64,000 nucleotides of DNA from Lysinibacillus composti (GTDB lineage: Bacteria; Bacillota; Bacilli; Bacillales_A; Planococcaceae): positions 620,001 through 684,000 of the forward strand of contig NZ_JAFBDY010000001.1 in the NCBI RefSeq assembly GCF_016908465.1, in the 5' to 3' direction. The position numbers and the translations under genes are program-made. The notes under the pieces are model-generated. The model was given only the letters and a program-made list of their open reading frames with translations, was not told the DNA's origin and did not search any database. Positions 1 through 9,076 of this stretch are shown piece by piece. How positions within the stretch are numbered: the stretch's first letter is position 1; every line of letters starts with the position of its first letter.

Positions 1-1392
1 GAAGGCAAGGACGAAACCTACAGCAATAAACCAGAAAGTAGTTTTACCGATTTTTTCATTTAGCATGAAGCCAAAGAATTTTGGCCAATAATAAGTTAAA
101 CCAGCTAGCATCGCAAATACGACACCAGGAATAATTGTGTTATGGAAGTGAGCTACCAAGAACATTGTATTGTGGTATTGGTAGTCCGCAGCTGACATCG
201 CAAGCATTACCCCAGTAACCCCACCAATTGTGAATAGTGGAATAAATCCTACTGAGTAAAGCATTGGAGTGGTAAAGCGGATTTTCCCTTTCCACATCGT
301 AAATAACCAGTTAAAGATCTTAACCCCTGTTGGAACAGCAATCGCCATTGTTGTAATAGAGAAGATACTGTTTGTAAGGGCACCTTGACCCATTGTAAAG
401 AAGTGGTGAGTCCATACTAAGAATGATAGTAGGGAAATTAATATCATAGACCATACCATTGATTTATAACCATATAAGTTACGGCCAGAGAACGTTGAAA
501 TAATTTCACTGTAAAGACCGAATGCAGGCAAGATTAAAATATATACCTCTGGATGTCCCCAAACCCAGAAGAAGTTCGCCCAAAGCATATCCATACCACC
601 GTTTGAAGTAGTAAAGAAGTTTGCACCAAATAAACGGTCAGCTGTACCCATGATTAGGGCAACTGTTAAAACAGGGAATGCAAATACTACAATAACGTTA
701 GCAATGAATGCAGACCAAGTAAACATTGGCATTTTCATTAAAGTCATACCTGGTGCACGCATTTTTAAAATTGTCGTACAGAAGTTGATACCTGTCATTA
801 ATGACCCAATACCTGAAATCTGAATAGCTAACATGTAATAGTTTGTACCAACTGAAGTACTGAAATCATTCCCAGCAAGAGGGAAGTAAGATGTCCAACC
901 AGCATCTGGTGAACCACCAATTACGAATGAAATATTAAATAACATCGCTCCGACAAAGAATAACCAGAAGCTTAGTGCATTTAATCGAGGGAACGCTACG
1001 TCACGTGCCCCAATTTGTAAAGGAACAATTAAGTTCATAAAAGCAAAGATAAATGGCATCGCCATGAACAGGATCATAACAACCCCGTGTGTTGTAAAGA
1101 TTTCATTATAGTGTTGTGCATCTAATAACTTTGCTTCTGGAGTAGCAAGTTGTGCACGCATCATAATTGCGTCTGCGCCACCACGGAAAAGCATTAGTAG
1201 GGCAGAAAGTAAGTACATAATCCCAATTTTTTTATGGTCAACAGTTGTTAACCATTCACGCCATAAATAACCCCATTTTTTAAAATATGTTAGGCCAACA
1301 ACTATCCCGATGGAAACTAGCGCAATAGCAACCATTGATGCATAAATCGCTGGACTTGGATGAGGTATGGCAAATCGTTGGAAGAATTCCAT
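1..1392 (-). CDS. qoxB: Quinol oxidase (cytochrome aa3-600 type) subunit I, partial
   Basis: Catalytic subunit I of the haem-copper menaquinol oxidase of the respiratory chain; it reduces oxygen and pumps protons in the membrane. The first 464 codons are present and the C-terminus runs off the left edge. Visible signatures are the haem-ligand region TTHGVVMI, the CuB and cross-linked Tyr motif [12 protein letters not shown], the CuB His pair WTHHFFTMG and the distal haem ligands in AHFHNTII. About ten hydrophobic helices are covered. The ATG follows AGAAAGGAG. It lies 55 bases downstream of qoxA in the same direction, the usual qoxAB order; qoxC and qoxD should follow outside the window. Quinol rather than cytochrome c oxidase is chosen because the partner subunit II lacks a CuA site. 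Confidence 0.95.
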   Translation of the reverse strand, partial: MEFFQRFAIPHPSPAIYASMVAIALVSIGIVVGLTYFKKWGYLWREWLTTVDHKKIGIMYLLSALLMLFRGGADAIMMRAQLATPEAKLLDAQHYNEIFTTHGVVMILFMAMPFIFAFMNLIVPLQIGARDVAFPRLNALSFWLFFVGAMLFNISFVIGGSPDAGWTSYFPLAGNDFSTSVGTNYYMLAIQISGIGSLMTGINFCTTILKMRAPGMTLMKMPMFTWSAFIANVIVVFAFPVLTVALIMGTADRLFGANFFTTSNGGMDMLWANFFWVWGHPEVYILILPAFGLYSEIISTFSGRNLYGYKSMVWSMILISLLSFLVWTHHFFTMGQGALTNSIFSITTMAIAVPTGVKIFNWLFTMWKGKIRFTTPMLYSVGFIPLFTIGGVTGVMLAMSAADYQYHNTMFLVAHFHNTIIPGVVFAMLAGLTYYWPKFFGFMLNEKIGKTTFWFIAVGFVLAF

Positions 1393-1447
1393 CCTTTATT
1401 TCTCCTTTCTAGACCATAAATATATGAATCTAGTTAGTTAATTAAAA

Positions 1448-2374
1448 TTAATGACCGCTGTGATCAGTTTCTTCGTTTGTGTGGCTTTCATCATGTGATG
1501 AATGCTCTGAGTGATCTGCTTCTGTATCAGTAGTTTCTGAATCATGATTATGTTCAGGAGCAGGGCTAAACTCTAAATGAGTACCAGTAAACGTCATTTG
1601 TCCTAAATGACCTGGTTCAAGTAATTCTTGGAATTCTGATTCTGTAAGTGGTTCTGCAGTTTCATGTACTTCTTGAACCCAATCATCAAAATCAGCTTGT
1701 GACATTGCTGTTACATTAAATGTATTTTCTGCGAAGCCTTTACCACTGAAGTTAGCATTTCGTCCAAGCATTTCACCTGGTTCGTCAGCTGCTAAGTGTA
1801 AAGTAGTCACCATGTCTGCCATCGCATATTTTTGTCCACCAAGTTGTGGAATCCAGAAACTTGTGATTGGCCCGTATGAATAAAGTTTGAATTCTAATGG
1901 GCGATCAGTTGGAACATATAAATAGTTTACTGTCTCAATTCCTTCTTCTGGATAACTAAAATGCCATTTCCAGTCAGATGAAGACGCATAAACAACTAAA
2001 GGTTCTTGTTCTTCATAACCTACAGGTGCTGACTCAACAATATAGTTACTTTGTACAGAAACAAATGATAAGTAAGCAACAATTAATACTGGAATACCTA
2101 CACAAATTGCTTCTACTATGTGATTACCCTCAATATGAGGTGGTTCATAATCGTCAGGTAATTTTGAAGCGCGATATTTGAATAATATGACTGCCAAAAT
2201 TACCATAACAACAATAACAATGAATGACATGATACCAATCGACAACATAATGTCACTTGCTTGGCGTTCAGCCTGTGGTCCTTTAGGATCTAAAACTAAT
2301 AGAGGTTCACAGCCTGATAGAATCAGAACAAGTGCCATCATGGACGCTAAAAATGTCCACTTTTTTCTTAACAA
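1448..2374 (-). CDS. qoxA: Quinol oxidase subunit II, lipoprotein
   Basis: Subunit II of the aa3-600 menaquinol oxidase, 308 residues, first gene of the qox operon. A lipoprotein signal ends in LSGC (Cys22). Two membrane helices follow at about residues 42-66 and 88-108, then a cupredoxin-like outer domain. The CuA cysteine pair of cytochrome c oxidases is absent, as expected for a quinol enzyme. The last ~35 residues form a His/Glu/Asp/Ser-rich tail with eight His, including HNHDSE and the final DHSGH. That tail could bind metal, which is an inference. The gene is read towards qoxB and its upstream region is the 563-base gap to the right. Confidence 0.95.
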   Translation of the reverse strand: MLRKKWTFLASMMALVLILSGCEPLLVLDPKGPQAERQASDIMLSIGIMSFIVIVVMVILAVILFKYRASKLPDDYEPPHIEGNHIVEAICVGIPVLIVAYLSFVSVQSNYIVESAPVGYEEQEPLVVYASSSDWKWHFSYPEEGIETVNYLYVPTDRPLEFKLYSYGPITSFWIPQLGGQKYAMADMVTTLHLAADEPGEMLGRNANFSGKGFAENTFNVTAMSQADFDDWVQEVHETAEPLTESEFQELLEPGHLGQMTFTGTHLEFSPAPEHNHDSETTDTEADHSEHSSHDESHTNEETDHSGH

Positions 2375-2882
2375 GATTATACACCTTCCTTATAAATTGA
2401 AAGAACATCATCAAATGACATTCCCTCAACGCTATATTGCTATTGTAATGTTTTCACTATGAAAATGAGAGTAAAATTTGTCGAATTCACAAAAGGTTCA
2501 CCAACTAGTCATAGGTTTTTCACGAAGTGTTCACTATTTAGCTAGTTTCAATCCACAATTGGAATCTTATAGAAATTTTAAATGAAAATGCTTACATTTA
2601 TCGTGGAAAATAATAATTTTGATGGTTTCTATCAAAGTTTTTTTGAAAAAGTAAAGAAAAAAACTCAAATATACGATAGTGAGAAAATTTAAGGCAACTT
2701 TAAGAAAAGGTCATCACTATTGCACGAAATCTACGCATTTTTGCTTTTTAAGGACTAGTTTGATGTAGAAAGGAGATGTAAAACATTTAGAGAAAGTGAA
2801 CACTTGATTTCCATTTATAACAGGTGTTGGGGTAAAACGAAGAGGAAAGGGCACATATTACTAAATACTAAAGCGAGACAAG
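2375..2882. other. Non-coding region upstream of qoxA
   Basis: No gene with a ribosome site was found here. It should hold the leftward qox promoter. A cre-like sequence at 2582-2596 differs from consensus at the central C, so it is only a weak CcpA candidate. Confidence 0.5.
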
Positions 2883-2885
2883 AAT

Positions 2886-2913
2886 AAAAGGCATCCTAAT
2901 TATTAGGACGCCC
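2886..2913 (-). terminator. Terminator of the aldolase gene
   Basis: Inverted repeat GGCATCCTAAT / ATTAGGACGCC with a very small loop, followed on the minus strand by TTTTATT. It sits just after the stop of the leftward gene at 2938. Confidence 0.8.
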
Positions 2914-2937
2914 CTTAAATTTATTAAATGTAAAATG

Positions 2938-3897
2938 TTATTTTAAATTTGGCGATATAGATGCTTCCGGTGTTGTCACCTTGTCGTAAAAGTTGACGAA
3001 TTGATCGCGTTCTGGACTATTACGATATGCCATTGCAACACGTGGGTGTTCATTTAGTACACCTGAAATCATGTAGGGAATAATATAACCCCATTCCCAA
3101 TTTTCACGCATTTCTAACATGTGTTTTTCGATGAAGCCAAGAACAGGTTTTAGCTCATAACTTGTTTTTTGTACATAACTTACAAGAAGTTCAGTGTGAC
3201 AATTACCTGCAGCGCGACCCATACCATATACAGAGGAGTCCATGAATGTAACACCATTTCGAATTGCAGTTAATGTATTAGCGAAAGCTAATTGCATGTT
3301 GTTATGCGTATGAATTCCAAGCTGTTTATTTGGAAGTAGTGATTGGAACTTTTTCACTTGGTGTTCAATATTATCAGGATCTAGACTTCCAAAAGAATCT
3401 ACAATATATACAACATCGACTGGGCTACTATTTACCATATCAAACGCTTCAATTAGTTGATGTTCTGGCACACTAGATAAAGCCATGATATTTAGTGATG
3501 TTTCATATCCTAATTCATGGAACATTTGAATTAGTTCTAAACCTTTATCGACTTCGCGGATATAACATGCAACACGAATCATATCTAGTAAACTTTCTTC
3601 ACGTGGTAAAATGTCGTTCGGATCGACACGTCCAATATCTACTAAAGCGGATAATTTTGTGTACTTTTTCTCTGGGATGATTTTTTTAAGAAATTGATCA
3701 TCAAGAAATCTCCAATGATTTGGTTCAGTTGCATTTAAAAGTTTTGCAGAATTTTTATAACCGATCTCCATGTATTCTACACCAGCATCGCTTAGGGAAT
3801 TATATAGGTCTTGAACAAATTCAACACTAAAGTCCCAATTGTTTACTAAACCACCGTCACGGATGGTACAGTCAATAATTTTTTTATTATTTTCCAT
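2938..3897 (-). CDS. DRE-TIM aldolase-domain protein (HOA aldolase/HMGL-like)
   Basis: A 319-residue protein of the HMGL/LeuA/4-hydroxy-2-oxovalerate aldolase superfamily, which makes or breaks C-C bonds beside a divalent metal. The N-terminal DCTIRDGG motif (residues 10-17) supplies the Asp and Arg typical of the family. HTHNNMQLAF near residue 196 supplies the metal-binding His pair. The C-terminal dimer or regulatory domain of isopropylmalate or citramalate synthases is missing, so this is an aldolase-domain-only member. The ATG follows AAAGGAGG. It stands alone between two large gaps with its own terminator. The substrate is not known. It could supply the last step of a meta-cleavage pathway but is 32 kb from those genes. 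Confidence 0.75.
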   Translation of the reverse strand: MENNKKIIDCTIRDGGLVNNWDFSVEFVQDLYNSLSDAGVEYMEIGYKNSAKLLNATEPNHWRFLDDQFLKKIIPEKKYTKLSALVDIGRVDPNDILPREESLLDMIRVACYIREVDKGLELIQMFHELGYETSLNIMALSSVPEHQLIEAFDMVNSSPVDVVYIVDSFGSLDPDNIEHQVKKFQSLLPNKQLGIHTHNNMQLAFANTLTAIRNGVTFMDSSVYGMGRAAGNCHTELLVSYVQKTSYELKPVLGFIEKHMLEMRENWEWGYIIPYMISGVLNEHPRVAMAYRNSPERDQFVNFYDKVTTPEASISPNLK

Positions 3898-4248
3898 GAT
3901 AAGTAAATCCTCCTTTAATTTTTACGTCTTTTCCTATAGTTTAGCTTTTTAAATTAATTAAATAGAGATTTAATTGGGAAAAGGGTAAGAATTTTATGAC
4001 ATTTCTTAAATTAAATAAATTATGTCATATCTTTAAAGTATTTTCAAAGACTATCGTATTTAATTTCGTTAAACTTCGAGTTAGTATTCACCACAGGTAA
4101 AATTTCAAACGTAATTAACATAGATAATCACAAACCTAATTTTAAAAAATAGAAGATAAAAATTTACAGAATAATTAGTTCATTACTCAAAAAATAAAGC
4201 TATATAATAGAAGGTTTTCATCATAAATTTGATGTGTTTCTTATAAAA

Positions 4249-4263
4249 ATGAAAGCGTTGTCA
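4249..4263. promoter_or_regulatory. Candidate cre (CcpA) site
   Basis: ATGAAAGCGTTGTCA matches the consensus WTGNAARCGNWWWCA at every position but one. It lies 351 bases upstream of the leftward aldolase start and 713 bases upstream of mqo, so its target is uncertain. Confidence 0.45.
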
Positions 4264-4765
4264 ATTTTAGGTGTTATTTTTTATCGATTAAAGAGTATTA
4301 GTTGGATTGGAATCTGAGAGAATATACAATTGAGATCATTAAATCCACTTAACTTGATCAACTTTACATATTGACTGAATCTGGCAAAGTGGCTGTAAAT
4401 GTATTTGTTAATTTAGAGAGGGGTATCATTGAGTATTAGGAGACAACTTGAGGTATTGAACTTACATATTCTTTCTTTAATGATTCCCATTCTATTTAAG
4501 TAACTATATTATCTACATTTTCACTATATGTGTCGATTTATTGAAAAAAATGTTGATTTATTAATAGGAATACTTTATAAACTAATAGGGGCCTTTTTCA
4601 ATGAAAGGTTTGCTAGATTGGAAGTTGTTACTATGGGAGGATACTTTTATGAGTATGACATATTCAACTCTATAATCTTATTAATTGATAGTAAAATCCA
4701 TCAAAAGATAGCAATGTTCTCCAAAAACTCTTAACATTGTGTTATATGAACGTAATCGCTTTATG

Positions 4766-4860
4766 ATATAATAATAGATGTATTACGACACATTAAAATA
4801 TTTAAGTATGATATAATAGTAGATAGTTGAATCTATAAATAATTGTAATATAATAGATAC
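4766..4860 (+). promoter_or_regulatory. Cluster of TATAAT boxes upstream of mqo
   Basis: Three similar blocks with TATAAT followed by A, T or TAGAT occur at about 50-base intervals. The first two read TATGATATAAT, which is an extended -10 (TGnTATAAT). The -35 matches are poor. They are candidate mqo promoters. Confidence 0.4.
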
Positions 4861-4975
4861 GCTATGATTATTACTATTACAAAAAAGTTGAGTGACTAGG
4901 TCTTGTGAAGTTATTAAATGCCTAAGAAGTACACGGCATCTTTTTTGCAAATATTAGGGGAAAAGGTTGGTATAG

Positions 4976-6478
4976 ATGAGCGACAGAGTAATTAAAACAG
5001 ACGTTATTTTAATTGGCGCTGGAATTATGAGTGCTACATTAGGTACACTACTTAAAGAGTTAAAACCTGAATGGGAAATTAAAGTATTCGAAGGCCTTGA
5101 GAAAGCTGGAGAAGAAAGTTCTAATGAGTGGAATAATGCAGGTACAGGGCATTCAGCACTATGTGAACTAAACTATACATCTGAAAAATCAGATGGTTCA
5201 ATTGATATTAAAAAAGCGATTAATATTAACGAACAGTTCCACCTATCAAGACAATTTTGGTCTTATTTAGTTGACCGTAAGCTGATACAAAATCCACAAG
5301 ATTTTATCATGCCAATACCTCACATGAGTATGGTGCAAGGTTCTAATAATGTGAACTTCCTAAAGAAACGTTATGAAGCGTTATCTAAAAACCTTTTATT
5401 TAAAGGTATGGAATTTACTGAAGACCCTAAAAAATTAATGGAATGGTTCCCGTTAATTATGGAAGGTCGTACAGATAATGAACCAATCGCAGCAACAAAA
5501 GTTGAGTATGGTACAGATGTTAACTTTGGTGCTTTAACTCGTATGTTGATTGACCATTTAGAGTCTAAAGGCGTTGAAATTAACTATAAACATAGTGTTT
5601 ATGATGTTAAACGTACAAAAGAAGGCTTATGGCAAGTTAAAGTAAATGATCTTGTTGGCTGTAAAGCAAAATACTATGAGTCAAAATTCGTCTTCCTTGG
5701 TGCAGGTGGAGGAAGCTTAGAGTTACTTCAAAAATCAGGTATTCCTGAAGGTAAACATATTGGAGGATTCCCTGTAAGCGGTTTATTCATGGTTTGTAAA
5801 AATCAAGAAGTTGTTGAGAAACATCATGCGAAAGTATACGGAAAAGCAAAAGTTGGTGCACCACCAATGTCAGTTCCGCATCTTGACACTCGCTTTATCG
5901 ACAACAAAAAATCATTACTATTCGGACCGTTTGCTGGTTTCTCACCTAAGTTCCTAAAAACAGGTTCAAATATGGATTTAATCTCTACTGTAAAACCGCA
6001 TAACATTACGACATTGTTAGCGGCTGGTGTTAAAGAGATGGCATTAACTAAATATTTAATTCAACAAGTTCTACTTTCTAAAGAACAACGTATGGAAGAA
6101 TTACGCGAATTTATCCCAAATGCTGAAAGCGATGATTGGGATATCGTAGTAGCAGGTCAACGTGTACAAGTAATTAAAGATACTGAAGCTGGTGGTAAAG
6201 GTACGCTTCAATTCGGTACAGAGGTTGTTAGCGCAGCTGACGGATCAATTGCAGCATTATTAGGTGCTTCACCTGGTGCTTCAACTGCTGTTCACGTAAT
6301 GCTTCAAGTAATGAATAAATGTTTCCCACAAGAAATGAAAGCTTGGGAACCAAAAATTAAAGAAATGATTCCGTCTTATGGTAAATCTTTATTAGAAAAC
6401 CCAGATTTATATGAAAAAGTCTTTACTTCAACTTCAGAGACTCTTGGTTTAGCTAAAAAAGAGGAAGTTCATAGCTAA
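4976..6478 (+). CDS. mqo: Malate:quinone oxidoreductase
   Basis: FAD-dependent membrane-associated enzyme that oxidises malate to oxaloacetate and passes electrons to quinone, in the TCA cycle and respiratory chain. The 500 residues match the family length. The N-terminus has the FAD-binding [10 protein letters not shown] (residues 16-25). Characteristic Mqo blocks are [35 protein letters not shown] and FPVSGLFMV. The ATG follows AGGGGAAAAGG. It is monocistronic: a 500-base promoter region lies before it and a strong terminator after it. Confidence 0.95.
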   Translation: MSDRVIKTDVILIGAGIMSATLGTLLKELKPEWEIKVFEGLEKAGEESSNEWNNAGTGHSALCELNYTSEKSDGSIDIKKAININEQFHLSRQFWSYLVDRKLIQNPQDFIMPIPHMSMVQGSNNVNFLKKRYEALSKNLLFKGMEFTEDPKKLMEWFPLIMEGRTDNEPIAATKVEYGTDVNFGALTRMLIDHLESKGVEINYKHSVYDVKRTKEGLWQVKVNDLVGCKAKYYESKFVFLGAGGGSLELLQKSGIPEGKHIGGFPVSGLFMVCKNQEVVEKHHAKVYGKAKVGAPPMSVPHLDTRFIDNKKSLLFGPFAGFSPKFLKTGSNMDLISTVKPHNITTLLAAGVKEMALTKYLIQQVLLSKEQRMEELREFIPNAESDDWDIVVAGQRVQVIKDTEAGGKGTLQFGTEVVSAADGSIAALLGASPGASTAVHVMLQVMNKCFPQEMKAWEPKIKEMIPSYGKSLLENPDLYEKVFTSTSETLGLAKKEEVHS

Positions 6479-6495
6479 TTTTTACTAGATATATC

Positions 6496-6534
6496 AAGAA
6501 CCTTCAATTTATTTTGGATTGAAGGTTCTTTTTT
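6496..6534 (+). terminator. Terminator of mqo
   Basis: Perfect 13-base stem AAGAACCTTCAAT / ATTGAAGGTTCTT with a short loop and a T-run. Confidence 0.9.
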
Positions 6535-6641
6535 ATGCACTTTTTTAATATTTAAATTATGTCTTTAGTAAAACACAGAGTTAAGCGTTAACGTACGTTC
6601 CCTATGAAATGTTACAATTAAGGTATATTAGTTTAAAAAAG

Positions 6642-6672
6642 TTCTATGAATGGAAAAGGTCCATTCTTAGAA
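6642..6672. repeat. Long imperfect inverted repeat
   Basis: TTCTATGAATGGA pairs with TCCATTCTTAGAA with one mismatch. Outside it, GTTTAAAAAAGT and ACTTTTTTGTTTAAA (to about 6694) can extend the stem after a bulge. It could be a terminator-like hairpin or the scar of a small mobile element. No gene reads into it from the left except past the mqo terminator. Confidence 0.5.
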
Positions 6673-6743
6673 AAAATTAAACTTTTTTGTTTAAAATATT
6701 TAGAGCTATGTTGGTTCTCGTGAAGAATTTGCTTTTGATATAG

Positions 6744-6757
6744 TAGACCAGTCGGTA
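6744..6757. promoter_or_regulatory. Candidate operator of the LmrA/YxaF-type regulator
   Basis: TAGACCAGTCGGTA is an imperfect dyad just ahead of the broken TetR gene. It resembles GACC/GGTC-containing boxes bound by LmrA/YxaF regulators. The match is from memory of the family and was not scored. Confidence 0.4.
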
Positions 6758-6777
6758 GGAGAAAGGAGACGATTGGT

Positions 6778-7124
6778 GTGGACACTAAATCATTAATCAT
6801 TCAGATTGCAACAAGACTTTTTCAACAAAAGGGGTATTTAGGTGTAGGATTAAACGAAATCTAAAGGTATGTAATATTTCAAAAGGGTCCCTCTATCATC
6901 ACTTTCCGAATGGAAAAGAAGAATTACTTATTGCATATCTCGATTCTTTAAATGATGCGATTACAATAGATATTGAAGGGATTTTTAACGAAAATCCAAC
7001 TACCGAAGAAGCAACTAGTGCAATGATTGAAGGAGCAATGATGCATAGCTTAACTCAAAAAGCCATACACCCCCTAAGAGTAGTATCAAGAGAATTACTA
7101 AAGATTATTAAAGCGAACAAATAG
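6778..7124 (+). pseudogene. Broken TetR regulator of the LmrA/YxaF type
   Basis: Remains of a TetR-family repressor. GTG at 6778 follows GAAAGGAG and encodes a normal start of the DNA-binding domain ending in GVGLNEI, then an in-frame TAA at 6862. Moving one base restores the family sequence KVCNISKGSLYHHFPNGKEEL, so one T appears lost. The second frame runs to TAG at 7122. It passes directly from EGIFNENPTTEEA to the family's terminal block MIEGAMMHSL, so roughly 70 middle residues are deleted. Only about 115 of the usual ~190 residues remain. The operator-like dyad upstream survives. No partner gene of the regulon is adjacent. Confidence 0.8.
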
Positions 7125-7334
7125 TGCTTTGAATCTAGTTTTATGTTAAAAGTATGAAGTTGAAAAAAATAAAGAATTGTTATGCACATTGAATGAGTTA
7201 TTTTCATACAATTCGGTATGGCACCAGGGAAAACACTTATATTTCATCTTCTATAAAATCGGCAAATGGTTCATAAATTTCTATATTCGCTCTTTGTACA
7301 TTTCAACAAGATGTTACTTTGAAAGGAAGATTAA

Positions 7335-8006
7335 ATGAATTATGACTGGGACATAGCTATTTCTTCACTTTCTAAAATAACCGTTACATCAAATCCAAAT
7401 AATGAGCCTGTTTCCATATATGGTGACGTTGAAGGTTTGAAATGTATTGGGGTGGGAACTGATGCGGCTGTTTTTCAATCTCAATCTGCCCCGACTTATG
7501 CATTTAAATTATATGCTGAGGATAAAAGAGACAAAGTGGAAATTGAGGCAAATGTTTATAGTAAAATAGAAGGCTCACCTTATTTTTCAGCATGCTTTGC
7601 TGCTACAGACAAATACCTCGTCTTAAACTACGAGGAAGGGAAAACATTATTTGACTGCATACTACAAGGTATTCATATTCCGGAACAGGTAATAAGTGAT
7701 GTGGAAATTGCACGGGATTATGTTCGTTCAAAGGGACTTAACCCAAGGGATATCCATTTAAAAAATATCTTATTACAAGACGGAAGAGCGAAATTACTTG
7801 ATGTCTCGGAATACGTAATGCCGGGAAATGATTTTCGGTGGGAGCATTTAAAAAAAGGCTACGAGCAATACTATCATTTAATAGATGGAAAAACAGTTCC
7901 GTTTTGGTTAGTAGAAACAGTTCGAAAGTGGTATAATCAGCAAACTAATCAATTTAAATTCGAGGAGTTTACAAAAATTATTTTGAAATTTCTATGTAAA
8001 AAATAG
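7335..8006 (+). CDS. YrzF-like serine/threonine protein kinase-like protein
   Basis: A 223-residue protein with an abbreviated kinase fold. GVGTDAAVFQS (about residues 38-48) stands for the glycine-rich loop, AFKLYAEDKRDKVEIE for the ATP-binding lysine strand, RDIHLKNILL for the catalytic loop and LLDVSEY for the metal-binding DFG-like segment. Length and layout fit the small YrzF/RIO-like kinases of Bacillus. The ATG follows GAAAGGAAG. It is a single gene with its own terminator. The substrate is unknown, and activity is inferred from the retained motifs. Confidence 0.65.
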   Translation: MNYDWDIAISSLSKITVTSNPNNEPVSIYGDVEGLKCIGVGTDAAVFQSQSAPTYAFKLYAEDKRDKVEIEANVYSKIEGSPYFSACFAATDKYLVLNYEEGKTLFDCILQGIHIPEQVISDVEIARDYVRSKGLNPRDIHLKNILLQDGRAKLLDVSEYVMPGNDFRWEHLKKGYEQYYHLIDGKTVPFWLVETVRKWYNQQTNQFKFEEFTKIILKFLCKK

Positions 8007-8010
8007 GAGA

Positions 8011-8044
8011 AGCATGTTTTGATTAATTCAAAACATGCTTTTTA
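8011..8044 (+). terminator. Terminator of the kinase-like gene
   Basis: AGCATGTTTTGA / TCAAAACATGCT stem with T5 tail. Confidence 0.9.
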
Positions 8045-8083
8045 AGTTTACACAAAAAGAATTAATAAATAATCATCTTCTAC

Positions 8084-8112
8084 TTGTAAAACGGAACATT
8101 TGTTCTTATAAT
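8084..8112 (+). promoter_or_regulatory. SOS promoter with a LexA box
   Basis: TTGTAA (8084-8089) and TATAAT (8107-8112) are 17 bases apart. The spacer carries GGAACATTTGTTCT (8093-8106), matching the Bacillus LexA/DinR core GAAC-N4-GTTC. A box in this position would block RNA polymerase until DNA damage. Confidence 0.75.
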
Positions 8113-8137
8113 AAATATAAGATCAAACGAAAAGTGA

Positions 8138-8515
8138 GTGAGGATTATGAATATAACGGATGAAATAAAATTAAATATTCATCTGTACGTCATTCTGGAA
8201 TTAGCCATTAAATCAACACAGCATGATAAAAAGCTATTTGAATCATTTAAAGTAAAACGACCATATATAACTTTCTGCGATCAACAATTAGAAATATTAA
8301 AAAAAGAATTTAAACTAGTCACAAAATTGCTCTACAAACACGGTGTGAAATTTGAAAAGTACCTTCGTACTGGTATTAACGATTGTTTATATAGTTTTGT
8401 GTGTAGGGGAGATGTAGTTCCTTTTCATTACCATGGAGATACATTAAAAACACAAGTTGAGCGGAAGTTAAAACTTACGTGGCAATCAATGGAAGGGAAA
8501 GTGGAATGTGGGTAA
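8138..8515 (+). CDS. Small conserved protein under SOS control
   Basis: A 125-residue soluble protein of unknown biochemical role. It begins with an amphipathic helical region, and its second half ends in a YSFVCRGDVVPFHYHGDTL block. By memory this resembles small proteins encoded beside YolD and UvrX/DinB-type polymerase genes of Bacilli; I cannot confirm that here. ATG at 8138 or 8147 is possible. It is the first gene of a two-gene unit behind a LexA-boxed promoter and overlaps the next gene by eight bases. A role in the DNA damage response is inferred from the promoter. Confidence 0.6.
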   Translation: MRIMNITDEIKLNIHLYVILELAIKSTQHDKKLFESFKVKRPYITFCDQQLEILKKEFKLVTKLLYKHGVKFEKYLRTGINDCLYSFVCRGDVVPFHYHGDTLKTQVERKLKLTWQSMEGKVECG

Positions 8516-8657
8516 ACACCGAACAACTAAGTCGCTCTCCGCAGAAGAGAAAAAACAAATGATGACCTTACTTAAAAATCACTCAAAAAAAGAAATTGAA
8601 ATAGCATTAAGCCAAATTGAAAAGTGTAATGAACGGTATAAATATTTGGAAGTTTAA
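8508..8657 (+). CDS. 49-residue protein, second gene of the SOS unit
   Basis: A short frame starting at GTG 8508, inside the end of the upstream gene, which suggests coupled translation. It is basic and helical, with AEEKKQMMTLLKNHSKKE as its core. I do not recognise a family. The overlap, shared promoter and terminators downstream support it as a real gene in the same transcript. Confidence 0.5.
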   Translation: MGKHRTTKSLSAEEKKQMMTLLKNHSKKEIEIALSQIEKCNERYKYLEV

Positions 8658-8790
8658 CTAAAATTCTTTGGATGAACGAATTTATTTTCGAAATTTAGAT
8701 AAAAACGTTCAATTTTTGCTTTTTAAACTAAGTTAGCTTTTTTGACTTTTATGTGAATCATTCTAAAAATGAGATTGGTTCCTAATAAAG

Positions 8791-8826
8791 GAAAAACCTC
8801 TCCAATGGCAAGGAGAGGTTTTTCTA
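8791..8826 (+). terminator. Terminator after the SOS unit
   Basis: AAAAACCTCTCC / GGAGAGGTTTTT stem with an 8-base loop; the T-rich tail is usable in either direction. Confidence 0.85.
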
Positions 8827-8855
8827 TTTAAAATCATCACTAATTAAAAAGGCGG

Positions 8856-8901
8856 AAAGGCTTGGCGGAGCCTTTTAGTTGAAGTGTAGCACTTCAACTA
8901 A
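8856..8901. repeat. Two adjacent hairpins before the diguanylate cyclase gene
   Basis: AAAGGCT/AGCCTTT is followed at once by a perfect 12-base inverted repeat TTAGTTGAAGTG-TAG-CACTTCAACTAA (8875-8901). The latter has a 3-base spacer and no T-run, so it looks more like a protein site or remnant than a terminator. Confidence 0.6.
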
Positions 8902-9076
8902 ATTTATTATACTTTATTGAATTTATATAATCTAGTCAGAGAAGAGATTAAATTTATCTAAATACGAGATATATTCGAATTAGAGATAAAATGGTGTATT
9001 GTGATTATTTTAAATTACATTTTATGAAAAACAATTATATAATAGATTAAAACTGTTTTTATTACTTGGAGAATAT

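Larger units (their letters stand above)
3898..4975. other. Long AT-rich gap between the aldolase and mqo
   Basis: 1,078 bases with no credible gene. A 68-codon open frame at 4528-4734 lacks a ribosome site and family resemblance. The region contains a cre-like site (4249-4263), several TATAAT boxes (4766-4855) and, near mqo, a weak ATGCC/GGCAT dyad followed by TTTTTT at 4919-4947. Confidence 0.5.

Noticed and set aside
4528-4734. 68-codon open frame between the aldolase and mqo genes
   Set aside because: No ribosome site, biased AT-rich composition and no family resemblance.
4919-4947. Attenuator in the mqo leader
   Set aside because: The stem is only ATGCC/GGCAT with a large loop; too weak to call.
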